From Deefgea rivuli DSM 18356 (GTDB taxonomy: Bacteria; Pseudomonadota; Gammaproteobacteria; Burkholderiales; Chitinibacteraceae), in contig NZ_KK211084.1 in NCBI RefSeq assembly GCF_000620145.1, positions 116,192 to 180,191 of the forward strand: a DNA stretch of 64,000 nt. The letters are read 5' to 3'. Positions within the stretch are counted from its first letter, which is position 1. Every line of letters begins with the position of its first letter. Shown here piece after piece: positions 48,699 through 57,413 of the stretch. Below the pieces are notes generated by a model. The model was not told the origin of the DNA. It made no database searches and saw only the letters and a list, made by a program, of their open reading frames with translations. The translations under genes were made by a program, and so were the position numbers.

Positions 48699-48917
48699 AT
48701 GCGCCTGATGATGGTCATGATTCTCGCCAGCCCCTTGGCTTTTAGTAAAAATGTGAGCATTCGCTGCAATGTCGTTCCAGAGTGCCAAACCCAATGGGAA
48801 AGCCCTTTAGAACGGATGCCACCACAAATCAAACTAGCATGCCAAGGCCAAGCTGTGCAGGCTAAAATGAGTACGATACGAGAAGCAAAATGGCAAAAAG
48901 TCTCCTTCGATTTTTAA
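48699..48917 (+). CDS. small secreted protein at the head of the Csu-type operon
   Basis: This is a 72-residue protein with a signal peptide (about 1-17) and three cysteines. NVSIRCNVVPEC resembles the start of a spore-coat-U type pilin domain, but the rest of that domain is missing. It overlaps the next pilin gene by 28 bases in another frame, which suggests translational coupling. It may be a truncated subunit or an operon-specific accessory protein. A GTG nine bases upstream is an alternative start. Confidence 0.5.
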   Translation: MRLMMVMILASPLAFSKNVSIRCNVVPECQTQWESPLERMPPQIKLACQGQAVQAKMSTIREAKWQKVSFDF

Positions 48918-49339
48918 TCGCTTGCGGTGCCCTGCTGCTTTGCAACACGGCGCTGGCATCGGGTAGCACGATGAATGTGCGAATCTGGGTACAAGGCGGT
49001 TGCTCATTTGTCACCAGCGGCGATCTGATTATGAACTTTGGCAATTTAAGCCAAGGCGATGTCACGATTACTGCGACCACGCCGATTAGTTGTAGCAATG
49101 GCACGCAATTTCACATTTCGCTCAGCAACGGCCTCAATCCCAATGGGCAACAACGCCAAATGGCGCAGCAAAATGGTAGTGGCCGACTTCCCTATTCCCT
49201 CACCGCGACACCCGAGTCTGGCGTGAGTACAGGCAGTAATATCGATATCCTGCTCACAGCTAAAGTGCTACAGGCTGATTATCAAAGCCGACCGATTGGG
49301 CAGTATTCCGACACCGTCATTCTCACGGTAGAACCTTGA
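48890..49339 (+). CDS. spore coat U-domain pilin subunit (Csu type)
   Basis: This is a 149-residue exported pilin. A signal peptide ends near ALASGS, followed by one SCPU domain with paired cysteines (CSFVT and ISCSNGT) and the terminal strand YSDTVILTVEP. It would be a minor or major rod subunit of an archaic (sigma) chaperone-usher pilus, assembled by donor-strand exchange. It lies upstream of a second pilin, a chaperone and an usher. Confidence 0.85.
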   Translation: MAKSLLRFLIACGALLLCNTALASGSTMNVRIWVQGGCSFVTSGDLIMNFGNLSQGDVTITATTPISCSNGTQFHISLSNGLNPNGQQRQMAQQNGSGRLPYSLTATPESGVSTGSNIDILLTAKVLQADYQSRPIGQYSDTVILTVEP

Positions 49340-49489
49340 TTCCATTGGCATATCTTAAAATTTATTTGAATGTAATATTTCACAACAATCCTCGGTAATA
49401 CTTCAAAGCCCCCCGCCCGACTTCTCCGTAAACTGCATTCATCGACAAAGCAAGTATTAACTGCTTTATGAATACACAGGAGAACCATC

Positions 49490-49948
49490 ATGAAACGTAC
49501 CCTTACAACTAGCTTGATTGCTCTATCTTTATTGACGCTAGGTTCGCTGAGCCACGCGGCAGATAAAAATGTCATTATCAATGCCAATGTCGTGGGAACC
49601 TGTGCTTTCGTGGATACCAACGATGTAACGATCAATATGGGCGACCTAAAAGCAGGCTCAGGTGATCAAAGCAAAACTGGCACAACACAATTTTGGTGCA
49701 GTAATGGCGTGAGCTATACGCTGGATACCAATGACGGCCTGAACGCAGTCGGCGATGTGAAGCACATGAAAAGCGGTGCCAATGTGCTGCCCTACACACT
49801 GACGTTGGATCATGAGACCGGCACTGGCTCTGGCCCGAACACGCCGATTGATCTGACCTTAACCGCCGAAGTCAAAGGCAGTGATTTGGATAGCGCCACG
49901 ATTGCCAATGGCTATACCGACACCGTGATCTTAACGGTCAATCCATAA
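49490..49948 (+). CDS. spore coat U-domain pilin, probable major subunit
   Basis: This is a 152-residue exported pilin. The signal peptide ends near SHAADK, and the mature chain begins with NVIINANVVGTCAFV, a donor-strand-like segment. It is the closest in the operon to CsuA/B-type major subunits and ends GYTDTVILTVNP. AGGAG lies eight bases before the ATG, the best ribosome-binding site in the operon, in keeping with high expression. Confidence 0.87.
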   Translation: MKRTLTTSLIALSLLTLGSLSHAADKNVIINANVVGTCAFVDTNDVTINMGDLKAGSGDQSKTGTTQFWCSNGVSYTLDTNDGLNAVGDVKHMKSGANVLPYTLTLDHETGTGSGPNTPIDLTLTAEVKGSDLDSATIANGYTDTVILTVNP

Positions 49949-50076
49949 AACGCGGCTGGCAAACATCAGCAGTTTCTCAATCGCAGCATCTGGTGCTGAG
50001 CTTTGTGTCAAAGTTCAGCACTAGCGCCAGTGAGCGTTTAAAATGAAGCTCTCTTCATTGGAATTAAAGGCGCATC

Positions 50077-50802
50077 ATGCGTTGGATTTTGGCGACGATC
50101 TTAGCGGCAAGCCACGCGCTAAGCTGGGCTGGGCAATTTGCCGTCAGCCCAATCCGCGTTGAACTCGCGGCAAAAAGCAAAAGTGAAGCCATTACCGTCA
50201 GCAATAATGGCGACGCACCGTTAAGAATTGCACTCGAACTCAAACGCTGGACGCAAGATGCCAGCGGCAACGATGTCTATGTCAGTGCACCCGATGAATT
50301 AATCTACTTCCCCCGCCAATTTGAATTGCAGCCCAAACAAAAACAAGTGGTCCGTATCGCGCGAAAAACCGCCAGCGATACCGTTGAGCACGCCTATCGC
50401 CTGTATTTTAATGAGCAACCGAATCTGCCTACCGACGGCGAAAAAGGCGGCCAACTCGCGATGGTGGTGAGTTTTGGCGTACCTGTTTTTATTCAGCCCA
50501 GTACGGTAAATATGAATTTACAAGCGTCGCCGTTTAAAATTGAGCAGCAAAAACTCAGCTTTACGCTCAGTAATGAAGGCAATGTCACGCAGCGACTCAA
50601 CCGCATCACGATTGGTAATCAAGGCGCAGCCATTAATCAATTTGATAATTGGTATTTGCATCCCGGCATTAGCCGCAGCTACCAACTTGCTTTGCCCAGC
50701 AATGCCTGCGCGGGCGAGAGCCCGCAACGTATCGTTATCGAAACGGATCGCAGTCCGATTATTCAACAACTGGTGATTCCAAAAAGCGCGTGCAAAAACT
50801 AA
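50077..50802 (+). CDS. periplasmic pilus chaperone (CsuC type)
   Basis: This is a 241-residue chaperone with a signal peptide (about 1-19) and two Ig-like domains. FAVSPIRVELAAKSKSEAITVSNNG is the first strand pair. The VYVSAPDELIYFPRQFELQPKQKQVVRIAR region is the subunit-binding G1 strand area with the conserved basic residue. It delivers pilin subunits to the usher. Its 3' end overlaps the usher gene by 13 bases. Confidence 0.88.
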   Translation: MRWILATILAASHALSWAGQFAVSPIRVELAAKSKSEAITVSNNGDAPLRIALELKRWTQDASGNDVYVSAPDELIYFPRQFELQPKQKQVVRIARKTASDTVEHAYRLYFNEQPNLPTDGEKGGQLAMVVSFGVPVFIQPSTVNMNLQASPFKIEQQKLSFTLSNEGNVTQRLNRITIGNQGAAINQFDNWYLHPGISRSYQLALPSNACAGESPQRIVIETDRSPIIQQLVIPKSACKN

Positions 50803-53078
50803 AGCTCCTTTTGCTGGCCAGCCTGTACTGCACACCGGTACTGGCTGCCGAACAACTGATTATTAGGCTCACCGTCAACGGCGTAGAGCAAGGCGATGTG
50901 CCTGCCATTTACGATCAAGGCGGGTATTGGCTTGCAGCGGAGACAATCAAAGGATCAGGGATCAATACCCTTGATGGCGAGCAGCAGACTATTGCGGGTC
51001 GCGTCTTTTTTCGTGCAGATAAACTGATCGGCATTGAAAGTAAAATGAACGAGGCGGACTTAAGTCTATCGCTCAATGCCGCAGCCAGCGAATTTGGTGA
51101 ACGGCAAGTCAGCCTCAACCGCAATCGAGGCGCTTCGTTCCCAGCACCTGCACCATTTTCTGGATACCTCAATTATCAGCTTGCCGCCTTTAGCCAAGGC
51201 TCGGATCTGGAATATCAATTTAATCCAACCCTCAATTTGAATGAGGGTGCATGGAATTTCCGTAGCGCGCATTCGTTTAATACGCAAAACAGCCAACATC
51301 GCTGGACTCGCCTCAATACCACGCTCGATTACGATCAGCCGGAAAACATGTTGCGCGCCAGCGCTGGCGATATTTCGCCATCGGCGGCTGCACTGGGCTT
51401 TAGCCAAACGATGGGCGGCGTGAGCGTATCGCGCGTGTTTAATATGCAGCCCAATTTTAATAGCAGCCCCAGCTTTAGCACCCAAGCCTCAGTGACGCAG
51501 CCATCAACGGCAGAGATTTACCTGAACGGTCAGCGCGTCAGCACGCAGAATCTGCAACCGGGTATTTATAACTTTAATGATTTAAGCTTTTTTTCTGGGC
51601 TGCAAAATGTCGAAATCGTCATTCGTGATGCGGCAGGCAATGCGCAGCGAATTAGCGTGCCGTATTACTTTGATGATTCTTTGCTCAAAGCGGGACTTTC
51701 TGATTTTAATTACAGCGCGGGGCTGGCGCGGCAAAGCGGCAGTTTTGATAGCTACCAAGATTTCGCTTATTCAGCGTATCAGCGCGTTGGCGTCACAGAT
51801 TGGTTTACGCTGGGCGCGCAAACCAGTGGCAATACGGACAGCAATAGCAGCGGGATTTTGGCCAACTTTGGCCTCGCCACTTACGGCACTTTGGCGACAG
51901 CGTTTGCATGGGCCAAACACGATCAACAAAATCGCGGCGCGGCGCAATTAATGCAGTATCGCTACATTAATCAGGCCTTGAGTATTTCAGCCAATGCGCG
52001 GCGGCAAGATAAAGACTTTCTGAAGCACGATGAAAACTCAGTCCTCACCGCGCCCGATTGGTCGGCTAATATCGGCATGGGCTGGGGCAATCAGCAAATT
52101 GGCAATTTGAGCATCGATATTGGCCGCCAAGTTGGTCCGAGCGATGCGCTGACGTTTAATCGCTATATGCTGGCCTACACCAAATCACCAATGCGGCAAA
52201 TGTCGGTATCCATGCAAGCGCAATTACAAGATCGCGCTTCAGGCCACACCTGGTACGGCTTTTTAAATTTCTCGTGGTTTTTCGATCAAGGCCGCAATCT
52301 CTACAGCAGCGCGCGTTATGAAAATAATCAAACCCTCACCAGCGCCAACTTCAGCCAAAGTGCGCCCACAGGCGAAGGCTGGGGCTACAATTTTGGCTTC
52401 CAACAACAAGACAATGGCACGGATTACACGGCTTGGGCACAGAACAAACGCCAGCATGGGCAAGTCGATTTATCGATGATGCGCAGTAATAATTCAATTG
52501 CCTCCAATACCAATTGGCAAGCCGCTTGGTCGGGCGCGCTAGCCTATACCGAAGGTCATTACGCCCTCACCCGCCCGATTACGCAAAGCTTTGCCGTCGT
52601 TGAACTACCCGAAATCCCTAATGTCGGCGTACTGCACAACGGCAGCCAAGTCGGCACGACCGATGAACATGGTATTGTCTTTTTACCGGATCTAGCCAGC
52701 TACGGTTACCACCAAATCGGCCTTGAGCAAAACGATATCCCGATTCAATACAGCCTAGAACGGCTGCAAACAGAAACTCTGAGCGGCAATAACGATGGCC
52801 GCGTTGTGCAATTTCAAGCGCGCCAAGTCGCTGCAATCAGCGGCCAGCTCTTGCGCGCCGATGGCCGAGCTTTGGTTAATCAATGGATCAAAGTAGAAAC
52901 CGATTCTGAGCCTGTGCTCTTGCAAACGGCGCTGGATGGCCGATTTTATACCGAGGCACTCACCGCTGGGCGCTACCGCTTTAGCTCAGACTTATGTAGC
53001 GGTGAACTCATCATTCCACAAACGAGCGACGTGATTACCGAATTAGCGCCCATCACCTGCAGCGAAAAGGCTTTCTAA
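50790..53078 (+). CDS. outer-membrane usher protein (CsuD type)
   Basis: This is a 762-residue usher. The signal peptide ends near PVLAAE. The N-terminal chaperone-binding domain covers about 20-125, followed by a long beta-barrel with the middle plug (ASVTQPSTAEIYLNGQRVSTQNL). C-terminal domains close it with LPEIPNVGVLHNGSQVGTTDEHG. It exports and polymerises the pilus at the outer membrane. It overlaps the chaperone gene upstream and the tip gene by one base downstream. Confidence 0.9.
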   Translation: MQKLKLLLLASLYCTPVLAAEQLIIRLTVNGVEQGDVPAIYDQGGYWLAAETIKGSGINTLDGEQQTIAGRVFFRADKLIGIESKMNEADLSLSLNAAASEFGERQVSLNRNRGASFPAPAPFSGYLNYQLAAFSQGSDLEYQFNPTLNLNEGAWNFRSAHSFNTQNSQHRWTRLNTTLDYDQPENMLRASAGDISPSAAALGFSQTMGGVSVSRVFNMQPNFNSSPSFSTQASVTQPSTAEIYLNGQRVSTQNLQPGIYNFNDLSFFSGLQNVEIVIRDAAGNAQRISVPYYFDDSLLKAGLSDFNYSAGLARQSGSFDSYQDFAYSAYQRVGVTDWFTLGAQTSGNTDSNSSGILANFGLATYGTLATAFAWAKHDQQNRGAAQLMQYRYINQALSISANARRQDKDFLKHDENSVLTAPDWSANIGMGWGNQQIGNLSIDIGRQVGPSDALTFNRYMLAYTKSPMRQMSVSMQAQLQDRASGHTWYGFLNFSWFFDQGRNLYSSARYENNQTLTSANFSQSAPTGEGWGYNFGFQQQDNGTDYTAWAQNKRQHGQVDLSMMRSNNSIASNTNWQAAWSGALAYTEGHYALTRPITQSFAVVELPEIPNVGVLHNGSQVGTTDEHGIVFLPDLASYGYHQIGLEQNDIPIQYSLERLQTETLSGNNDGRVVQFQARQVAAISGQLLRADGRALVNQWIKVETDSEPVLLQTALDGRFYTEALTAGRYRFSSDLCSGELIIPQTSDVITELAPITCSEKAF

Positions 53079-53536
53079 TGCGTACCAAACTATGGATTTT
53101 ACTATTCAGCTTCTTGATCAGCGGCGTGAGCTGGGCTGGCTGCTCAGTCACACCACCCGAAGTGGCCTTAGGCCAATACGATCCGATCACAGGTAGTAGC
53201 GTACGCGGGATTTTTAACTTGGCGATTACTTGCAACGAGATCACCAGCTTTACCGTCACCGCTGGCCCCTCACAAACCACAGGCAGTATCAGTAGCCGAC
53301 AACTGCGCGGCGAGAATCCAAGCTCATTATTAAATTATCAGCTTTGCCTTGACGGCAATTGGGGCGGCCCTTGCAATATTGTTTTTGGCTCGCCGCCCGA
53401 TGGCACCGCGATTACCGGTGCCGTTTCACGCGCTGGTAGCACCGTGCTGGTGACGTTTTGGGCTTTGGTGTATGGTAATCAACCCGCGATGCCGGGCTGG
53501 CATGATGACTATGTCGTGATTACGGTCAACCCGTAA
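53078..53536 (+). CDS. spore coat U-domain protein, probable pilus tip
   Basis: This is a 152-residue exported protein with one SCPU domain (signal ending near SWAGC; CSVTPPEVALGQYDP; C-terminal DDYVVITVNP). It is the last gene of the operon, the place of the CsuE-type tip adhesin. Csu tips usually have two domains; this one has a single domain, which makes the tip assignment tentative. Its ATG overlaps the usher stop. Confidence 0.8.
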   Translation: MRTKLWILLFSFLISGVSWAGCSVTPPEVALGQYDPITGSSVRGIFNLAITCNEITSFTVTAGPSQTTGSISSRQLRGENPSSLLNYQLCLDGNWGGPCNIVFGSPPDGTAITGAVSRAGSTVLVTFWALVYGNQPAMPGWHDDYVVITVNP

Positions 53537-53774
53537 GCAAAAAAAACGCCAGATCAATGAGATCCGGCGCGCAATAAAGACATAGGATGGAAACAAAACA
53601 AATGCAGCAAACCACTGCAGACACGAAATCATGCCCCCGCCCTTAATATTAGTCAATACTGATATTTAATAAATCAACAAATTTGTCTTATCTTTGCTGC
53701 CTTTGGTCGAGATTGCTATCAAAAGCTGTATGTTTTTCGGTAAAATCGCGTGTTTTGCCTTGAGGGTAGCCGCG

Positions 53775-54263
53775 ATGATCCAAGTCGGTGTAGTAATGGG
53801 TAGCAATAGCGATTGGGATGTCATGCAGCACGCGGCCAAACAGCTGCAAGCGTTTGGTATCGAATTTGAGTGCCGCGTCGTTTCCGCGCACCGTACCCCA
53901 GATTTATTGTTTTCGTACGCCGAAACAGCGGCAGAACGTGGCCTAACGTGCATTATCGCTGGCGCTGGTGGCGCAGCGCATTTGCCAGGTATGTTGGCAG
54001 CGAAAACGATCGTTCCCGTCTTAGGCGTGCCAGTGCCGTCTAAATACCTACGCGGCGAAGATTCATTGTTGTCGATTGTGCAAATGCCTAAAGGTATTCC
54101 AGTAGCAACTTTCGCAATTGGCGAAGCGGGCGCAGCCAATGCGGCTTTGTTCGCGATTTCAATGATTGCCAATCACAATCCAGAGCTAGCGGCCAAACTC
54201 AATGCCTTCCGCGAAGCGCAAAAACAAACCGTGCTGGCGATGGAACTACCTGCAGTAGAATAA
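53775..54263 (+). CDS. purE: N5-carboxyaminoimidazole ribonucleotide mutase
   Basis: This is a 162-residue class I PurE. It has [23 protein letters not shown] and [14 protein letters not shown], all active-site segments, plus [22 protein letters not shown]. It interconverts N5-CAIR and CAIR in purine synthesis after PurK. GAGGGT before the ATG at 53775 fixes the start; the frame is open from 53694. A 12-base inverted repeat (54275-54286 with 54302-54313) follows. Confidence 0.95.
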   Translation: MIQVGVVMGSNSDWDVMQHAAKQLQAFGIEFECRVVSAHRTPDLLFSYAETAAERGLTCIIAGAGGAAHLPGMLAAKTIVPVLGVPVPSKYLRGEDSLLSIVQMPKGIPVATFAIGEAGAANAALFAISMIANHNPELAAKLNAFREAQKQTVLAMELPAVE

Positions 54264-54274
54264 GCTCTAAATTT

Positions 54275-54313
54275 GGATTAATCCTTATACCTTACTCGTA
54301 CAAGGATCAATCC
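54275..54313. repeat. 12-bp inverted repeat after purE
   Basis: GGATTAATCCTT and AAGGATCAATCC pair at 11 of 12 positions with a 15-base loop. It has no T tract. It may act as an mRNA hairpin between purE and the next gene. Confidence 0.5.
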
Positions 54314-54326
54314 AGACTGAGGTAAA

Positions 54327-54596
54327 ATGAACGATCCAGTAAAGCCCCCCCCAATGCGCTCGTTTTGGTATTGGGTGTTATATCGAGGATGCCTACTTTG
54401 GGGCGTTCCATGCTGTATCCTTTTGGCTGCTCTGCGCTACGCGAGCGGCCAAACTACTTTTATGGCAGGGGTATTTGATGCCCTGCCTTTCGGTATGTTG
54501 GGTGGCGTCATATACGGTATGGGTGCATACGGTTACAAATCGCACCAAGCAGCAAAGCACAGAATGAATATAAGGAATCAAGAAGATGGCCAATAA
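54327..54596 (+). CDS. small two-helix membrane protein between purE and purK
   Basis: This is an 89-residue protein with two hydrophobic helices (about 20-38 and 52-70) and polar ends. GAGG precedes the ATG. No family was recognised. It sits inside the purE-purK pair, probably co-transcribed. Its last residues (NIRNQEDGQ) are echoed by a second frame ending NLRNNENGQ just before purK, which reveals a local duplication. Confidence 0.6.
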   Translation: MNDPVKPPPMRSFWYWVLYRGCLLWGVPCCILLAALRYASGQTTFMAGVFDALPFGMLGGVIYGMGAYGYKSHQAAKHRMNIRNQEDGQ

Positions 54597-54752
54597 AAGT
54601 ATTTTGCCATCAGCCATTCTGGGTATTTTAACTGGCGGACAAGCGAATGTTTGCCTTGTGCTTCAGGCCGCACGATTGAATTTAAGGAATAATGAAAATG
54701 GGCAATAAAATAATCCTCCCACCAGCAATGCTCGGAATTTTAGGTGGCGGCC
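54564..54752 (+). repeat. imperfect direct duplication covering the purK start
   Basis: About 77 bases at 54564-54640 recur imperfectly at 54676-54752. Both copies carry TAAGGAAT, the ATGG.CAATAAAA start, TTTT/TCC-CCA, GGTATTTTA/GGAATTTTA and a GGCGG tail. The second copy is the true start of purK. Confidence 0.8.
54586..54708 (+). pseudogene. remnant of a duplicated purK start
   Basis: A 40-codon frame begins MANKSILPSAILGILTGGQ, which parallels the true PurK start MGNKIILPPAMLGILGGGQ, and then departs and ends just inside purK. Its ribosome-binding region is also duplicated. It is best read as what remains after a tandem duplication of the small membrane gene plus purK was mostly deleted. 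A translated leader peptide is an alternative. Confidence 0.7.
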
Positions 54753-55837
54753 AGTTGGGCCGAATGTTTGCTAGCGCAGCCAAAAATATGGGCTACGGCG
54801 TCACGGTGCTCGACCCTGATTCACACGCGCCAGCGGCGGATTTTGCCGATGTACACCTGTGCAAATCCTTTACCGACGTAGAAGCCTTGCAATATATGGC
54901 GAGCCACTGCGCCGCCATCACCACCGAATTTGAAAACGTCAACGCCGATTCAATGCGCTGGCTCGCCGAGCAAGGCGTGCCGATGTCACCCAGCGGCGAT
55001 TGCGTCGCGATTGCGCAAGATCGCATTGCCGAAAAAACCTTTATCCGCGATGCGGGGCTCGACGTTGCGCCGTTCTTGGCCGTGAAAACCTCAGCCTGTT
55101 TGGACGGCGATTTGTCCGCTTATTTGCCCGGCATCCTAAAAACCGCGCGCTTGGGTTACGACGGCAAAGGCCAAATCCGCGTTAAAACGATCGATGACGT
55201 GCGTTTTGCCCACGCCGAAATGAAGCACCAGCCCTGTGTGCTCGAAAAAATGATGCCGCTGCTCAGTGAAATTTCAGCGATTGTGACGCGCACTCGCTCT
55301 GGCGAAGTCACTTGTTTCCCAATTGCCGAAAACGAACACGAAAACGGCATTTTAGATGTATCGATTGTGCCCGCACGTATCAAGCCTGAACTCGCCGAGC
55401 GCGCGCGCCAAATGGCGATGCAATTGGCGGAAAAGCTCGATTACATTGGCGTGATGGCGGTGGAGTTTTTTGTGCTCGAAGACGATCAACTCGTCATCAA
55501 TGAAATGGCACCGCGCCCGCATAACTCCGGCCATTACACACTGAACGCAACGCTGACGACGCAATTTGAGCAGCAAGTTCGCGCAATGTGCGGCCTGTAT
55601 CCAGGAAAAACCGACCTGCTCAGCCCAACCGTGATGGTCAATCTGCTCGGCGATTCTTGGGGTGAAGATGGCAGCGAGCCGCGTTGGGAAGTCTTGATGA
55701 CTGCACCGAACACCAAATTGCATCTCTACGGTAAAAAACTCGCGCGTCCAGGCCGGAAAATGGGCCATTTTAATGTGCTCGCCGCCAGCGCCGATGCGGC
55801 GCTGGAACAAGCCCACGCGATCAAAGAAACTTTGTAA
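54698..55837 (+). CDS. purK: 5-(carboxyamino)imidazole ribonucleotide synthase
   Basis: This is a 379-residue ATP-grasp ligase. The N-terminal nucleotide-binding motif ILGGGQLGRM is followed by the ATP-grasp core with KTARLGYDGKGQ, VLEKMMPL and VNEMAPRPHNSGHYT. It carboxylates AIR to N5-CAIR, feeding PurE. AAGGA ten bases before the ATG at 54698 supports this start; an ATG at 54692 would add two residues. The sequence just upstream is a decayed copy of its own start. Confidence 0.95.
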   Translation: MGNKIILPPAMLGILGGGQLGRMFASAAKNMGYGVTVLDPDSHAPAADFADVHLCKSFTDVEALQYMASHCAAITTEFENVNADSMRWLAEQGVPMSPSGDCVAIAQDRIAEKTFIRDAGLDVAPFLAVKTSACLDGDLSAYLPGILKTARLGYDGKGQIRVKTIDDVRFAHAEMKHQPCVLEKMMPLLSEISAIVTRTRSGEVTCFPIAENEHENGILDVSIVPARIKPELAERARQMAMQLAEKLDYIGVMAVEFFVLEDDQLVINEMAPRPHNSGHYTLNATLTTQFEQQVRAMCGLYPGKTDLLSPTVMVNLLGDSWGEDGSEPRWEVLMTAPNTKLHLYGKKLARPGRKMGHFNVLAASADAALEQAHAIKETL

Positions 55838-55941
55838 GTGTTAAAGCAAAAGTTCCCACACATCGTTGCTTTGTCTCGCCGTACCATTTGTACTGTCTTC
55901 GACTTCGCGCCTTGCGTGAGAATTTTTGCACCACGACTAAA

Positions 55942-56625
55942 ATGCTAGCGCGCTATTTGGCTGAATATCAGCACCAGCTCAATAGCGCGGTTAATCCGAT
56001 TCGTGCAGCGGGTATGTCCGCCTATATGAAGCATCAATTTAGCTTCATCGGTATACCCACCCCGACTCGCCGCAAACTGATTAAAACTGTCGAAGTCGCG
56101 GCGGTGCAGCAATGCTGCAAAGCTGATTTACTCGAATTAGCCCAAGCGCTATGGCAGCTGCCTGAGCGCGAATATCATTATTGCGCGATTGAATTGCTGG
56201 TACGCGGCCAGCTCAGCCTTGCGGCGCTGCCCGTCATAGAGCAATTCATTTGCACCCAGAGTTGGTGGGATAGCGTCGATACGCTGGCGAGTAAAGTGGT
56301 TGGCGATTTAGCGCGCCGCGAACCTGAACTCATCCCACAGCTCGATCAATGGCAAACTTCAAAGCATCTGTGGCTGCGCCGCACCGCGATTATTTATCAG
56401 CTGAGCTGGAAAACCGCCACCGACGAAGCGCGGCTATTTCAAGCCTGCTACATCAATCGCACAGATCCTGATTTTTTCATTCGCAAAGCCATCGGCTGGG
56501 CATTGCGCCAATACGCGCGCACCGCGCCGCAAGCGGTGATTGAATTTGTCGCGCAAACCCCACTGTCGCCGCTCTCGCAACGCGAAGCACTCAAGCATTG
56601 CAACACCCAAACCCAATCGACGTAG
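55942..56625 (+). CDS. DNA alkylation repair protein, AlkD-like
   Basis: This is a 227-residue protein made of HEAT-like helical repeats. WWDSVDTLASKVVGD, LWLRRTAIIYQLSWK and FIRKAIGWALRQYARTAPQAV match the AlkD glycosylase family, including the conserved Trp and Arg residues that contact alkylated DNA. It would excise positively charged alkylated purines. The start is set at MLARYLAEYQ (55942); the longer frame from 55888 adds a Cys/Arg-rich stretch that does not look native. Confidence 0.8.
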   Translation: MLARYLAEYQHQLNSAVNPIRAAGMSAYMKHQFSFIGIPTPTRRKLIKTVEVAAVQQCCKADLLELAQALWQLPEREYHYCAIELLVRGQLSLAALPVIEQFICTQSWWDSVDTLASKVVGDLARREPELIPQLDQWQTSKHLWLRRTAIIYQLSWKTATDEARLFQACYINRTDPDFFIRKAIGWALRQYARTAPQAVIEFVAQTPLSPLSQREALKHCNTQTQST

Positions 56626-56697
56626 ATAATTTCGCCATACTGACAGCCATCAGTTAACATCGAATACTTCCCGCGCCGTTCATATAGACGACCCACT

Positions 56698-57186
56698 ATG
56701 AAAGTCCTCGCTCGATACGCCTTCCGCCGAGCTACGCTTGATGATCTCTTACTCGTTGTGTCTTGGGCACGTAGCGCTGAAGAACTCCGCTACGTCTTTC
56801 CACGCGCCGCGTGGCCTGCCGAAGCACTGCAATTGATCGAACATCTGGCTAGCCACGAAGAAGGCTTTGTCGTTTGCGATCAAGACCGTGTTGTCGGCTT
56901 TGCCAATCTATACAAACCGCGCGCCAGCAAAGCATGGATCGGGCATTTAATCGTTCACCCAGAACGTCGCCGCTTTGGTGTTGCCAATTATCTAATCAGC
57001 GCACTCAAAACCATCGCCAAAGAACGCTACCAATCACAGGCCATCGCGACGATTTGCTACGAAAGCAATCCCATCGGACTCGCGTTTTACCAAAAACTAG
57101 GCTTCACAATTGAAGGCTGGGAAACCCGCTTGGATCATCGCGGCGAAGCAGTGAAAGTATTTCGTTTAGAACAAACATTAAAGTAA
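56698..57186 (+). CDS. GNAT-family N-acetyltransferase
   Basis: This is a 162-residue acetyltransferase. The acetyl-CoA binding motif lies at about 90-110 (IGHLIVHPERRRFGVANYLI), and motif B is near the end (YESNPIGLAFYQKLGFTIEGW). The substrate, an amino group on a protein or small molecule, is unknown. It lies alone between alkD-like and purC genes. Confidence 0.85.
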   Translation: MKVLARYAFRRATLDDLLLVVSWARSAEELRYVFPRAAWPAEALQLIEHLASHEEGFVVCDQDRVVGFANLYKPRASKAWIGHLIVHPERRRFGVANYLISALKTIAKERYQSQAIATICYESNPIGLAFYQKLGFTIEGWETRLDHRGEAVKVFRLEQTLK

Positions 57187-57286
57187 ATCCACCCCCTCCA
57201 ATCTCGATCATCGTACAAGCATGCAGAAGCGCTTGAATTCAGGCAAAATAGCGCCCTAAATTCTTGATTCTTGGCTGAGTACGTAC

Positions 57287-57376
57287 TCGTGCAAAAGTTT
57301 TATAGCAAGGCGTCGAAGCTGCAGACAGTACATGAAGTACGACAAGGCGAGACAACGATGCAAGAACACTTTTGCT
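57287..57376. repeat. dispersed ~90-bp repeat, copy 2
   Basis: It shares CGTGCAAAAGTTTTAT, AAGC.GCAGA and GTACAT.AAGTACGA with the element at 44969. It ends about 37 bases before the purC ATG, within its leader. Confidence 0.75.
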
Positions 57377-57413
57377 TTACGATGCAGCCAATCTGTTGCC
57401 ACTGGAGACTCGT

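Noticed and set aside
53537..53580. hairpin after the Csu-type operon as an intrinsic terminator
   Set aside because: On the plus strand the A run precedes the stem and no T run follows, so it does not fit termination of the operon.
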